DNA of 64,000 nucleotides, from positions 558,001 through 622,000 of the forward strand of contig NZ_LT160640.1 of the NCBI RefSeq assembly GCF_900048895.1, read 5' to 3'. A model generated the notes under the pieces. That model saw only the letters and a list, made by a program, of their open reading frames with translations, was not told the origin of the DNA and searched no databases. The stretch comes from Neglectibacter timonensis. GTDB taxonomy: Bacteria; Bacillota; Clostridia; Oscillospirales; Acutalibacteraceae. The position numbers were made by a program, and so were the translations under genes. Positions within the stretch are counted from its first letter, which is position 1; each line of letters opens with the position of its first letter. Positions 42,441 through 50,826 of the stretch are shown here, one piece after another.

Positions 42441-43976
42441 ATGCAGGCAAAAATAAAGACCGAGCCATATGAATATTTTGACCCCGTATTTGACGGCAGC
42501 TATGAAGTGCCGATAGATACCGAATACAACTTGCCCGATTATTGTGCAGACATCCAGAAAATATTGAAGTGCCGGGTACTACCGGAGATCTCTTCCTATT
42601 TGATCTCAGAGGATACGCTGACCTGCGACGGCGTCTGCGATATTCGGGTAATGTATCTGGACGCCAAAGGCGGCTGCATTCGCTGCTGCGATTTTACCAA
42701 AGAGTTTTCTGCTTCCATTAAAATTAAGTCCTCAGAAGAAAAAGCGGTGGCATGTATTAAGGCTGCTGCGGAACATTTGACCTGCCGGGCGGTAAGCGCC
42801 AGAAGAATAGATTTACATATCGCCGTTTCTCTTCAGGTTCTTGCCGTTGTGCAGAAAAAGGAGCTTATCACTTCTGAAATCGAAGATAGTACCATAGAAA
42901 AAAGGAGCCAAACCATTAAAGCGGCGCAGGCCGTCAATGCGGTCAGCCATCAATTTACAATAGAGGATTATCTGCCCCTTAAGAACGGAAAGCCTCCTAT
43001 TGAAAGCATCCTTCGCAAAGAAATCTCCTGCAGGGTAAGTGAATTTAAGACGGCAGAGGAACGCCTGACAGTAAACGGGACCGCCAACGTTACATTTCTT
43101 TATCTCTCTTCTGTTGACGGAAGTACCACTGAAAAGATGACGGCCAGTATCGATTTTAATCAGGTGATTGATTGTCTGGGCGCCTCAGAAGGATGTGTAT
43201 GCGATGTAAAAGTCATACCGGGAGAAAGCAGCATTCAGCCGAAAGAAGATAATGTAGGGGAATATACTGGAGTAAATGTTCTGATCAAGGTCTTCCTGGT
43301 TGCATTTCTTTATCAGGAATGTGAAGTGGAAATTATCGACGATGCTTATTCCATTGCGGCACCCCTAGATTTGCATTACTCCCAGTCCTCCTTTACAGAA
43401 ATACATGGCATACATTCTGAAATTCTAAAGAAAAAATGTGCGATTACAGTAAATGAAGATGAAATTCAAAAAGTGATCGACCTTTGGAGTGAGCAGGACG
43501 ATGTTCAATCTTACTGTGAGAAGGGAAAAATCAATTATCGGGTTCGTTACTCAATTTGTATCCTGTATATGAATGCTCAAGGGAAAATTTTATATACAGA
43601 AAAAACTTTTGATTACAATTTTTCATGTGAGTTGGAGAGCGAACAGGCAAAGAAGAGCGATACCAGCTTTTTAACCGATATTTGGGAGTACCGGATTACA
43701 GATAAAAACACAGTAGAAGTTTCTACAGAAACCTTTGTAACCTCTCTTCTTTACAGCAAGGCTTCTGTAAAATATCTTACATCAGCCATAACAGATGAAA
43801 ATGGCAAAGCGTTCGAAAAGGGTTCAAAGCTGCTCGTCTATTATGCGGAGCAAGGGGAAAACCTTTGGGATATTGCCAAGAGCCACCGTGCGCTGCTTTC
43901 AGATATTCGTTCTCAAAATGAATTGTATGATGAGACGGTTCCCCAATCAGGACCAATTCTCATCTGCAGCCGATGA
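42441..43976 (+). CDS. sipL: SpoIVA-interacting protein SipL (SPOCS and LysM domains)
   Basis: 511 residues. Repeated DUF3794/SPOCS segments fill most of the protein (for example EYNLPDYCADIQKILKC near the start), and a LysM domain closes it (YYAEQGENLWDIAKSHRALLSDIRSQN). This is the layout of SipL of Clostridioides difficile, which binds SpoIVA through LysM and tethers the spore coat; it is the counterpart of SpoVID in bacilli. ATG 42441 has AAAAGGAG at 9 bases. spoIVA follows after 31 bases. Confidence 0.92.
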   Translation: MQAKIKTEPYEYFDPVFDGSYEVPIDTEYNLPDYCADIQKILKCRVLPEISSYLISEDTLTCDGVCDIRVMYLDAKGGCIRCCDFTKEFSASIKIKSSEEKAVACIKAAAEHLTCRAVSARRIDLHIAVSLQVLAVVQKKELITSEIEDSTIEKRSQTIKAAQAVNAVSHQFTIEDYLPLKNGKPPIESILRKEISCRVSEFKTAEERLTVNGTANVTFLYLSSVDGSTTEKMTASIDFNQVIDCLGASEGCVCDVKVIPGESSIQPKEDNVGEYTGVNVLIKVFLVAFLYQECEVEIIDDAYSIAAPLDLHYSQSSFTEIHGIHSEILKKKCAITVNEDEIQKVIDLWSEQDDVQSYCEKGKINYRVRYSICILYMNAQGKILYTEKTFDYNFSCELESEQAKKSDTSFLTDIWEYRITDKNTVEVSTETFVTSLLYSKASVKYLTSAITDENGKAFEKGSKLLVYYAEQGENLWDIAKSHRALLSDIRSQNELYDETVPQSGPILICSR

Positions 43977-44007
43977 CAGGAATCTATATACTTAGAGGAG
44001 TACGATT

Positions 44008-45483
44008 ATGGAAGAATTTAATGTATATCGGGATATTCAAAACCGCACAAACGGAGAAATCTATATTGGTGTGGTAGGACCGGTACGGACAGGAAAATCC
44101 ACCTTTATCAAAAAATTTATGGACACTGTGGTCATTCCCAATATTCCGGATGGCATGCAGAAGGAACGGGCCATCGACGAACTTCCCCAATCCTCTGCCG
44201 GAAGAACAATAATGACAACGGAGCCTAAATTTATTCCGGAACAGGCGGTGGCCGTACAGATAGATGAAGACGCCTCCTTCCATGTGAGAATGATCGATTG
44301 TGTAGGGTATATTGTGCCCAGCGCCATTGGTTATATCGAGCAGGATCAGCCCCGAATGGTACGCACCCCATGGTATGATGAGCCGATCCCTTTTAATATG
44401 GCAGCCGAAATCGGAACCAAAAAAGTAATTACGGAGCATTCGACCATCGGACTGGTGATTACGACCGACGGCAGCATCAGCGATATTCCCAGAGAAGAAT
44501 ACGAAGAGGCAGAAGAAAGAGTGATCAATGAACTGAACGAGACATCTCGTCCTTATGTGATCCTCCTCAACTGCATTGAACCGAAAGCTCCGGAATCCAC
44601 CGCACTTGCAGGAAGGCTCTCTCAAAAATATGAAGTTCCAGTAATCCCGGTCAACTGCATTGACATTACAGAGCAGGGAATCAAAGAAATTATTGCCAGT
44701 CTATTATATCAATTTCCCGTTCGTGAAGTAGAGTTGGATCTTCCGGGATGGGTGACATCCCTGGAAAACAGCCACTGGCTACTGTCAAACGTTTTGGATT
44801 CCGTACGCGCATCCTTTGACATCTCAAAAATGTGCGAAGTAAAAAGCATGTTGGAGGGAATCAAAAACTGTGAATTTATCAAGAGCATCAATGTGGAAAA
44901 CATTAATTTGGGAAGCGGAAAAAGCCGTGCGGAGCTGCTGTTTGATCAATCGCTCTTCTATAAAATTTTGAGTGAAAAAACAGAGCTTCAAATTGACAGT
45001 GAATCTGAACTTCTGACACAGCTTATTGAGATGACAGAAATAAAAAAGAAATTCCAAAAGCTTCAGCAGGCTTACGAAGATGTGCAGGAAACCGGTTATG
45101 GGATTGTGATGCCTGAGGTGGAAGAACTGACTCTGGAAGAACCTCAAATTCTGAAACAGAACGGGAAATACGGAATCCGGCTGAAGGCCACCGCGCCTTC
45201 CATACATATGATGAAAACTCAAATTTTTACAGAAATTACACCTATTGTGGGATCCGAACAGCAATCTGAGGAATTGGTCCTCTATCTGCTGAAGGAATTT
45301 GAAGAAAATCCAGTAAAAATTTGGGAATCAAACATTTTTGGCAAATCCCTGCATTCTCTGGTCAATGAGGGAATGCATAATAAGCTCTACCGTATGCCCA
45401 ACGACGCCAGGGAAAAAGTACGGGAAACCATAGAGCGCATTATCAATGACGGCTGCAACGGATTGCTCTGCATTATTCTCTAG
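44008..45483 (+). CDS. spoIVA: Stage IV sporulation protein A (coat ATPase)
   Basis: 491 residues, full length. The TRAFAC-class P-loop is GPVRTGKST near residue 25; SAGRTIMTTEPKFIP and MIDCVGYIVPSA are the sensor and Walker B regions, and the C-terminal domain ends in the family's conserved NGLLCIIL. SpoIVA uses ATP to polymerise into the basement layer of the coat on the outer forespore membrane, with SpoVM and SipL, both encoded just upstream. Confidence 0.96.
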   Translation: MEEFNVYRDIQNRTNGEIYIGVVGPVRTGKSTFIKKFMDTVVIPNIPDGMQKERAIDELPQSSAGRTIMTTEPKFIPEQAVAVQIDEDASFHVRMIDCVGYIVPSAIGYIEQDQPRMVRTPWYDEPIPFNMAAEIGTKKVITEHSTIGLVITTDGSISDIPREEYEEAEERVINELNETSRPYVILLNCIEPKAPESTALAGRLSQKYEVPVIPVNCIDITEQGIKEIIASLLYQFPVREVELDLPGWVTSLENSHWLLSNVLDSVRASFDISKMCEVKSMLEGIKNCEFIKSINVENINLGSGKSRAELLFDQSLFYKILSEKTELQIDSESELLTQLIEMTEIKKKFQKLQQAYEDVQETGYGIVMPEVEELTLEEPQILKQNGKYGIRLKATAPSIHMMKTQIFTEITPIVGSEQQSEELVLYLLKEFEENPVKIWESNIFGKSLHSLVNEGMHNKLYRMPNDAREKVRETIERIINDGCNGLLCIIL

Positions 45484-45485
45484 CA

Positions 45486-45818
45486 ATGCAGGACCGGGAA
45501 CGCCTTCAGGAAATTGAAGAGATAGGGGAGCAGGAAGAGAATGAGGAAGAACTGCAGAACGAATCGGTTCGGTCAGGCCACAGCATTGTTCCACTGGTAC
45601 AAACGGCGGTCTGTGTCCTTATCTTACTAGCACTCTTGTTTCTAAAATATACGGATCAGGAAAGATATCAGTCTGTGACCGGATTCTATCAGAAAGCAGC
45701 AGAAGAGGAAATAGAACTTCCTAAACTCCCAGAAAGACGGGAGGCCTCCGAAAGTTTTCTCCCTTCAGCGGAAAGCTCAAATACTGTTCAGCCAAACGCC
45801 GATCTGGACAAAATCTGA
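45486..45818 (+). CDS. Single-span membrane protein, possible SpoIVFA-like partner
   Basis: 110 residues: a Glu-rich cytoplasmic-type N terminus, one membrane span (VPLVQTAVCVLILLALLFL) and a polar C-terminal part. It has no catalytic motif and no M23 domain. Its start is two bases after the spoIVA stop with no clear ribosome binding site, and it overlaps the next gene, an SpoIVFB-like protease, by one base. That coupling suggests a short functional analogue of SpoIVFA, which anchors and restrains SpoIVFB; this is inference from position and topology only. Confidence 0.6.
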   Translation: MQDRERLQEIEEIGEQEENEEELQNESVRSGHSIVPLVQTAVCVLILLALLFLKYTDQERYQSVTGFYQKAAEEEIELPKLPERREASESFLPSAESSNTVQPNADLDKI

Positions 45819-46414
45819 TGAGGAGTATTTCAATCCGCCGCTGCCAATTTCATTTTTCCTTCTTTGCGCTGCTTGCGTTTTGCTGTGTGGTGACCGGCAT
45901 CGAAGGCGGCGCTTTCCTTTTTATGTCTGTCTGTCTGCATGAATCCGCGCATCTGGCTGCCATGGCTATTTTTCATGCCCTTCCGGTAAAGGTTGTTTTT
46001 TCTGGATTTGGTTGTCGTATGATTCTTTCCGAGAAACATAGACTAAGCTATAGGCAGAATGCAGTCATATCCCTGGCAGGTCCGCTTGGTAATCTGGCTC
46101 TTGCCTCTGTTTTTTTTGTTTTGAACCCCGAGAATCAAATTGCAATCCAAAGCAATCTGGCATTGGGCATCCTGCATCTGCTGCCAATTGAGCCCTTGGA
46201 TGGGGGATTAGCTGTCCACGCGTTCCTACGCGGTAAAATTGCGGCAGGAAAAGCGGACAAAATATGTCTGGTCTTATCAATTACTTTACTGCTTCCCTTG
46301 TCTATCCTTGGGTTTTTGATTTTGCTTCAAACAAGGTATAATTTTTCTCTTTTAGCTCTCAGCATATATTTGATGCTTTATCTGGTATTAGGCCGTAATT
46401 TTTTGCCTCTTTGA
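45818..46414 (+). CDS. spoIVFB: SpoIVFB-like M50 intramembrane metalloprotease
   Basis: 198 residues, mostly hydrophobic. CLHESAHLAAMA holds HExxH in a membrane helix; ISLAGPLGNLALAS and LLPIEPLDGGLAV, with the ligand Asp, match SpoIVFB closely (NLLPIWPLDGG in Bacillus). It lacks the C-terminal CBS domain. SpoIVFB cleaves pro-sigma-K in the mother cell. Its placement with spoIVA supports a sporulation role. TGATG overlap with the preceding gene. Confidence 0.75.
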   Translation: MRSISIRRCQFHFSFFALLAFCCVVTGIEGGAFLFMSVCLHESAHLAAMAIFHALPVKVVFSGFGCRMILSEKHRLSYRQNAVISLAGPLGNLALASVFFVLNPENQIAIQSNLALGILHLLPIEPLDGGLAVHAFLRGKIAAGKADKICLVLSITLLLPLSILGFLILLQTRYNFSLLALSIYLMLYLVLGRNFLPL

Positions 46415-46421
46415 AGAAAAG

Positions 46422-46450
46422 TTGCAAATATCCTAGAAAAAAGGTATAAT
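46422..46450 (+). promoter_or_regulatory. Sigma-A promoter of the TIGR03960/TIGR03936 pair
   Basis: TTGCAA, 17-base spacer, perfect TATAAT. Confidence 0.75.
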
Positions 46451-46467
46451 TACAAAACAAGAAAGTG

Positions 46468-46518
46468 GGAATCCCGGCGTTGACCGGGATTCCGTTATAC
46501 TGGGACAAAATAACGGAG
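46468..46518 (+). other. Two hairpins in the leader of the radical-SAM gene
   Basis: GGAATCCCGG pairs perfectly with CCGGGATTCC (46468-46477 with 46484-46493), and CGTTAT with ATAACG just after. No T run follows, so this is a leader structure rather than a terminator; the second helix ends next to the GGAG ribosome binding site. Confidence 0.5.
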
Positions 46519-46526
46519 AGTCAATT

Positions 46527-48371
46527 ATGTATTCTAAAGAAGTAGAAAAATTACTGCTGAAAGTCCAAAAGCCCGGGCGCTATGTGGGCGGTGAAATGAA
46601 TTCCATCATAAAGAAAAAAGAAGAAGTGGATGTACGCTTTGCTTTTTGTTTTCCCGATACCTACGAAATTGGTATGTCGCATTTAGGGCTTAAGATACTC
46701 TATGGAGCAATTAATGAGGTGCCGTACTTCTGGTGCGAACGTGTCTTTGCCCCTTGGATTGATATGGAAGCCCTGATGATAGAGCAGGGTCTTCCGCTGT
46801 ATGCGTTGGAAAGCGGCGATCCAGTGCGGGATTTTGATTTTATCGGATTCACGCTTCAATATGAGCTGAGCTACACCAATGTGCTCAATATGCTGAAACT
46901 GGCTGGAATCCCCTTGAAAAGTAGCGAGCGGACTGGTTTGTTTCATATAGTAGTGGGCGGAGGCCCCTGCGTCTGTAATCCAGAGCCTCTGGCCGATTTT
47001 TTTGACCTCTTCTTTCTGGGTGACGGGGAAGAGGTGGATGTTGCCGTGATGGAACTCTACCGGCGCTGTAAGGCGGAACAAAAGAGCAGGCAGGAATTTT
47101 TGGAATTAGCCGCACAGATTGAAGGCGTTTATGTTCCTTCCCTTTATGAGGTAAGCTATCAGGATGACGGGACAATTAAGGCCTGCGTTCCTAAAAACGG
47201 AGCGCCGGAAAGAGTAAAAAAATGTGTGATCAGGGAGATGGACAAGGCTTATTATCCCAGTACTTTTGTGGTGCCGCTGATCGATGTGGTGCACAACCGG
47301 GTTTCTGAAGAAGTTCTGCGCGGCTGTATCCGTGGATGCCGGTTCTGCCAGGCCGGCTTCCTATATCGTCCGTTCCGGGAAAAAAGTATTGATGTCATAG
47401 ACGCCCAATGTCAAGCGCTCTGCGCGTCGACCGGATACGATGAAATTTCTCTCTCCTCCTTGAGCACCAGTGACTACAGCCAGCTAAATGAACTATTGGA
47501 CCGGCTCCACACCTGGACTGAAAAAGAGAAAGTAAGTGTTTCCCTCCCCTCGCTGAGAGTGGACGGGTTTTCTCCGGAACTGATGGAACGAATTAACTCC
47601 GTTCGAAAAAGCGGTCTGACTTTTGCGCCTGAAGCTGGTTCCCAACGTATGCGGGACGTCATCAATAAAAACGTGGAGGAGGAGCAGTTGCTTCATACTG
47701 TCAATGTGGCTTTTACCGAAGGCTGGAATAGGATTAAACTTTATTTCATGATCGGTCTGCCGACAGAGACGCCTGAGGATGTTCAAGCCATTTTGACATT
47801 GGGCAAAAAAGTGGTAGACGTCTTTTACAACAATCCAAACAGGTCAAAGGGAAAGGGTGTTGAAGTTACCCTAAGCGCGGCCGCCTTTGTTCCCAAGCCA
47901 TTCACGCCGTTTCAGTGGTTTGGACAGGACACTATGGAAACATTGCACGATAAGCAACGGGTTCTAAAAGGAAATATTCCCTCGAAAAGATTGACTGTCA
48001 ATTATCACGGGGCGCAGACTAGTTTTCTAGAAGCTGTTTTTGCCCGCGGCGACCGAAGGCTTGCCCCGGTATTGGAGCTTGCCGTAGAACGGGGAATCCA
48101 TTTTGACGGCTGGGATATCTGTTTTAATTTTGAACAGTGGATGTCTGTTTTTCAAGATTTAGAGGTTGATCCCGCATTTTACGCAAACAGGCATCGCGAG
48201 TTTGACGAAATATTCCCCTGGGACCATCTGGACTATGGCATCCGGAAAGAATTCTTGATAGAGGAATGTCGCAGAGCATACCGCGGGGAGACTACCCCAA
48301 ACTGCAGAGAAAAATGCGCGGGCTGCGGAGCGGCCTGCTACGGCGGAGGACTTTGTGTTGAAAAACGTTAG
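46527..48371 (+). CDS. TIGR03960-family B12-binding/radical SAM protein
   Basis: 614 residues. A cobalamin-binding-like N-terminal domain (FCFPDTYEIGMSHLGLKILY) is followed by the radical-SAM domain with RGCIRGCRFCQAGF (CxxxCxxC) and VDGFSPELMERINSVRKSGLTFAPEAGS. The C terminus has a six-Cys cluster (NCREKCAGCGAACYGGGLC), room for another iron-sulphur centre. The function is unknown. It overlaps its constant partner by 14 bases. Confidence 0.9.
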   Translation: MYSKEVEKLLLKVQKPGRYVGGEMNSIIKKKEEVDVRFAFCFPDTYEIGMSHLGLKILYGAINEVPYFWCERVFAPWIDMEALMIEQGLPLYALESGDPVRDFDFIGFTLQYELSYTNVLNMLKLAGIPLKSSERTGLFHIVVGGGPCVCNPEPLADFFDLFFLGDGEEVDVAVMELYRRCKAEQKSRQEFLELAAQIEGVYVPSLYEVSYQDDGTIKACVPKNGAPERVKKCVIREMDKAYYPSTFVVPLIDVVHNRVSEEVLRGCIRGCRFCQAGFLYRPFREKSIDVIDAQCQALCASTGYDEISLSSLSTSDYSQLNELLDRLHTWTEKEKVSVSLPSLRVDGFSPELMERINSVRKSGLTFAPEAGSQRMRDVINKNVEEEQLLHTVNVAFTEGWNRIKLYFMIGLPTETPEDVQAILTLGKKVVDVFYNNPNRSKGKGVEVTLSAAAFVPKPFTPFQWFGQDTMETLHDKQRVLKGNIPSKRLTVNYHGAQTSFLEAVFARGDRRLAPVLELAVERGIHFDGWDICFNFEQWMSVFQDLEVDPAFYANRHREFDEIFPWDHLDYGIRKEFLIEECRRAYRGETTPNCREKCAGCGAACYGGGLCVEKR

Positions 48372-49011
48372 GATCTGGTTTAAAAAAGACGGGCCGGCAA
48401 AATATATATCGCATCTGGATTTAGCCAGGTGTATGGGGTATGTGCTGAAAATGGCGCGTCTTCCTGTCTGGTATACAGAGGGATTTAACCCGCGAATCCA
48501 TATGACTTTCGCCATGCCTCTCTCTTTGGGAGTCAGCGGGGAACAGGAATGTATGGATATTCGTCTAACAGAGGAAGTCTCCTACAGTAACGTCACGGAA
48601 AGGATGAACCGTCATCTTCCTATGGGGCTTCAAGTATATCGTGCGTCCGATCCGGTCATGACTTTTAACGAGATTCAATTTGCCGATTATACTGTGGAAC
48701 TGGAAGCAGAGGACAGCAGGGAAATAGCTGACGATCTGGCCGAGCTGTTGGCGCAGGAACAGATAACCGTTATGAAGCATGCGAAAAAGGGAGCGAAAGA
48801 GTTTGAAATAAAACCTTTCTTAAACGCAGTGACTATGGATATCACCGGTTCGCAGACGGTAAAGCTCACACTTTGCCTGCCCTGCAGTACTGAAGGCAGT
48901 ATCAATCCCAATTTGCTGCTGGAAGCTTTAAAAAAATATAAAGGCATCACACCTTATGCTTCGGTAACTAGAAATGGTTTGCTGACAAAAGATCATACGG
49001 AATTTCTGTAA
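48358..49011 (+). CDS. TIGR03936-family protein (DUF2344)
   Basis: 217 residues with the signature GPAKYISHLDLARCMGYVLKMARLPVWYTEGFNPR. In some genomes this domain is fused to the TIGR03960 radical-SAM protein; here it is a separate gene overlapping it by 14 bases. TTG 48358 has GGAGGA 7 bases upstream; a GTG directly before is closer. Function unknown; the pair is often near ribosomal-protein genes, as here near rplS. Confidence 0.88.
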   Translation: MKNVRIWFKKDGPAKYISHLDLARCMGYVLKMARLPVWYTEGFNPRIHMTFAMPLSLGVSGEQECMDIRLTEEVSYSNVTERMNRHLPMGLQVYRASDPVMTFNEIQFADYTVELEAEDSREIADDLAELLAQEQITVMKHAKKGAKEFEIKPFLNAVTMDITGSQTVKLTLCLPCSTEGSINPNLLLEALKKYKGITPYASVTRNGLLTKDHTEFL

Positions 49012-49018
49012 AAAAAGC

Positions 49019-49047
49019 TTGCATTGAGACAGGTGTTATGCTAAAAT
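49019..49047 (+). promoter_or_regulatory. Sigma-A type promoter of rplS
   Basis: TTGCAT, 17-base spacer, TAAAAT, giving a leader of about 130 bases. Confidence 0.6.
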
Positions 49048-49053
49048 ATTAAA

Positions 49054-49184
49054 GCATTTGAAATCCGCAGGTCTTTCTCAGATTGCTTGCCTGTGGGAGT
49101 CAACGCGCATCGCGCAATGAAGCGGGCAGTCCGCTGTCTCGAAGAGACAAGAATGTCTGAATAAAAATTTTGGAGGAATATCAA
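49054..49184 (+). promoter_or_regulatory. Structured rplS leader, possible L19 autoregulatory element
   Basis: The leader can fold into several helices: CGCAGG with CCTGTG, AGCGG with CCGCT, and TGTCTC-GAA-GAGACA (49135-49149). The last competes with AGACA-AGAA-TGTCT (49145-49158), which shares its 3' arm. Leaders upstream of rplS that bind L19 are known in Firmicutes; the match to that class is inferred from position, not shown. Confidence 0.4.
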
Positions 49185-49529
49185 ATGGATGCATTGAAAA
49201 TGATTTCACAGGACTCTTTGAAAACAGAAATCCCTCAGTTTTCTGTAGGCGATACGGTCAGGGTGAGTGTTAACATCCGTGAAGGTGAAAGAGAAAGAAT
49301 TCAGCAGTTTGAAGGCACTGTCATAGCCAAGAAAGGCAGCGGAATCAGTGAAACCTTTACTGTTCGCCGCGTTTCTTATGGTGTTGGAGTCGAGCGAGTA
49401 TTCCCGCTCCATTCGCCTAATGTAAAAGCAGTTGAAGTGGTACGTATGGGCCGGGTTCGCAGAGCGAAATTGTATTATCTGCGTGACAGGGTCGGTAAAG
49501 CGGCAAAGGTTAAAGAACAGCTTCGGTAA
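49185..49529 (+). CDS. rplS: 50S ribosomal protein L19
   Basis: 114 residues, full length, with [50 protein letters not shown] and [21 protein letters not shown]. It sits at the 30S-50S interface. ATG 49185 follows TTGGAGGAATATCAA. Confidence 0.97.
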   Translation: MDALKMISQDSLKTEIPQFSVGDTVRVSVNIREGERERIQQFEGTVIAKKGSGISETFTVRRVSYGVGVERVFPLHSPNVKAVEVVRMGRVRRAKLYYLRDRVGKAAKVKEQLR

Positions 49530-49551
49530 GGGCTGGATACAAAAGTTTTTC

Positions 49552-49578
49552 AAAAGGGACAAGTTTTGTCCCTTTTTT
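49552..49578 (+). terminator. Terminator after rplS
   Basis: AAAAGGGACAA, three-base loop, TTGTCCCTTTTTT: a perfect stem with a T tract. Confidence 0.9.
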
Positions 49579-49609
49579 GCTATTATTTTTCAGTTTGGAG
49601 AAACGTCTT

Positions 49610-50191
49610 ATGAATGTGGAAACAGTGGAGAGCTGTGCCCAAAGCGGTCCGGGAAAGGGCTCCAGAATTATTTTGGAATGGATCGAAGAACTTGTGATTG
49701 CTGTCGTATTGATTGCTGTGGTTTTCACCTTTCTCTTCCGCATTATTACTGTCACCGGCACCTCTATGATACCCAATTATAATGACGGCGACCGTGTTCT
49801 CGTGGTGAGCAATCCCTTTCAAATCGGCCAGGGCGATGTTGTAGTCATTATCAACGTACTTGAGGAACCCATTATCAAGCGCGTTATTGCCACGGAAGGG
49901 CAAACGGTAGACTTTGATCCGGAAAGTAAAGCTGTTTTGGTGAACGGACAACCGGTTGATGAGACAGAATTCGGACTTTCCAATGGGATGACCGATCTTC
50001 CTTATACTTCCTTTGAAATTTTAGAATTCCCGCAGACAGTTCCGGAAGGCTGCGTTTTTGTTTTGGGAGATAACCGTGCGGTATCAGAGGACAGCCGCTA
50101 TAAAATAGTCGGGATGATTGATGAACGCAATATTCTTGGAAAGGCTGTTTTTAATATTTTCCCCTTTTCCAAAATTGGTCCGGCAAATTAA
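49610..50191 (+). CDS. lepB: Type I signal peptidase (first copy)
   Basis: 193 residues: one N-terminal membrane span (VIAVVLIAVVFTFLFRII) and the Ser-Lys dyad enzyme with TGTSMIP (nucleophile Ser), IIKRVIATEGQTV (general base Lys) and VLGDNRAVSEDSR. It cleaves signal peptides on the outer face of the membrane. ATG 49610 follows TTGGAGAAACG. A close paralogue lies immediately downstream. Confidence 0.93.
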   Translation: MNVETVESCAQSGPGKGSRIILEWIEELVIAVVLIAVVFTFLFRIITVTGTSMIPNYNDGDRVLVVSNPFQIGQGDVVVIINVLEEPIIKRVIATEGQTVDFDPESKAVLVNGQPVDETEFGLSNGMTDLPYTSFEILEFPQTVPEGCVFVLGDNRAVSEDSRYKIVGMIDERNILGKAVFNIFPFSKIGPAN

Positions 50192-50223
50192 GTTCCAAGG
50201 AAAGATCGAGGCGGTATCGTTAA

Positions 50224-50808
50224 ATGGATATAGAAAAGGAAAGTATCAGCGAACAAAAGTCATATCCTGATAAGACGGTAAAATCCGTGTTGGAATGGGT
50301 AGAAGAAATTGTGTTCGCTGTGGTTTTGATCGCCGTTATTTTCACTTTTATTGTTCGGATAATCACGGTGGACGGACGTTCTATGATGCCTACCTATCAT
50401 AATGGGGATCGGGTTTTGGTCAGCGGGCAGGCTGGAAAGCTGGCTCAGGGAGATATTGTAATCATAGTACACGCTTTAGAAGAACCCATTATCAAACGCG
50501 TCATTGCCACGGAAGGGCAAACGGTGGACTTCGATCGCGAACTTCGCGAAGTCACGATTGATGGAGTCCCTGTGGATGAAACAAAATATGGAGTCGAACC
50601 TGGTATTACGGAAGTGCCGGATTATCCAGGACAGATGCTGGAGTTTCCTCAGACAGTTCCGGAAGGCTGCGTTTTTGTGATGGGGGATAACCGTACCAAT
50701 TCAACCGACAGCCGTTTTAAGGAAGTGGGTATGGTAGACTGCCGCAATGTGTTGGGAAAAGTATTCTTTAATTTATACCCATTCTCCAATATGGGACCTG
50801 TATCCTAA
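50224..50808 (+). CDS. lepB: Type I signal peptidase (second, tandem copy)
   Basis: 194 residues with the same layout: membrane span (FAVVLIAVIFTFIVRII), DGRSMMPTYHNGDRVLVSG with the Ser, IIKRVIATEGQTVDFD with the Lys, and VMGDNRTNSTDSR. It is only 32 bases after the first copy and is likely co-transcribed. The catalytic-Lys region is nearly identical to the first copy at the DNA level, while the linkers differ, showing duplication and perhaps gene conversion. Confidence 0.93.
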   Translation: MDIEKESISEQKSYPDKTVKSVLEWVEEIVFAVVLIAVIFTFIVRIITVDGRSMMPTYHNGDRVLVSGQAGKLAQGDIVIIVHALEEPIIKRVIATEGQTVDFDRELREVTIDGVPVDETKYGVEPGITEVPDYPGQMLEFPQTVPEGCVFVMGDNRTNSTDSRFKEVGMVDCRNVLGKVFFNLYPFSNMGPVS

Positions 50809-50826
50809 GAAAGGCGGCATTGAGAA

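Noticed and set aside
46468-46493. Terminator upstream of the radical-SAM gene
   Set aside because: The stem is perfect but no T tract follows, and it lies downstream of the promoter of the same gene.
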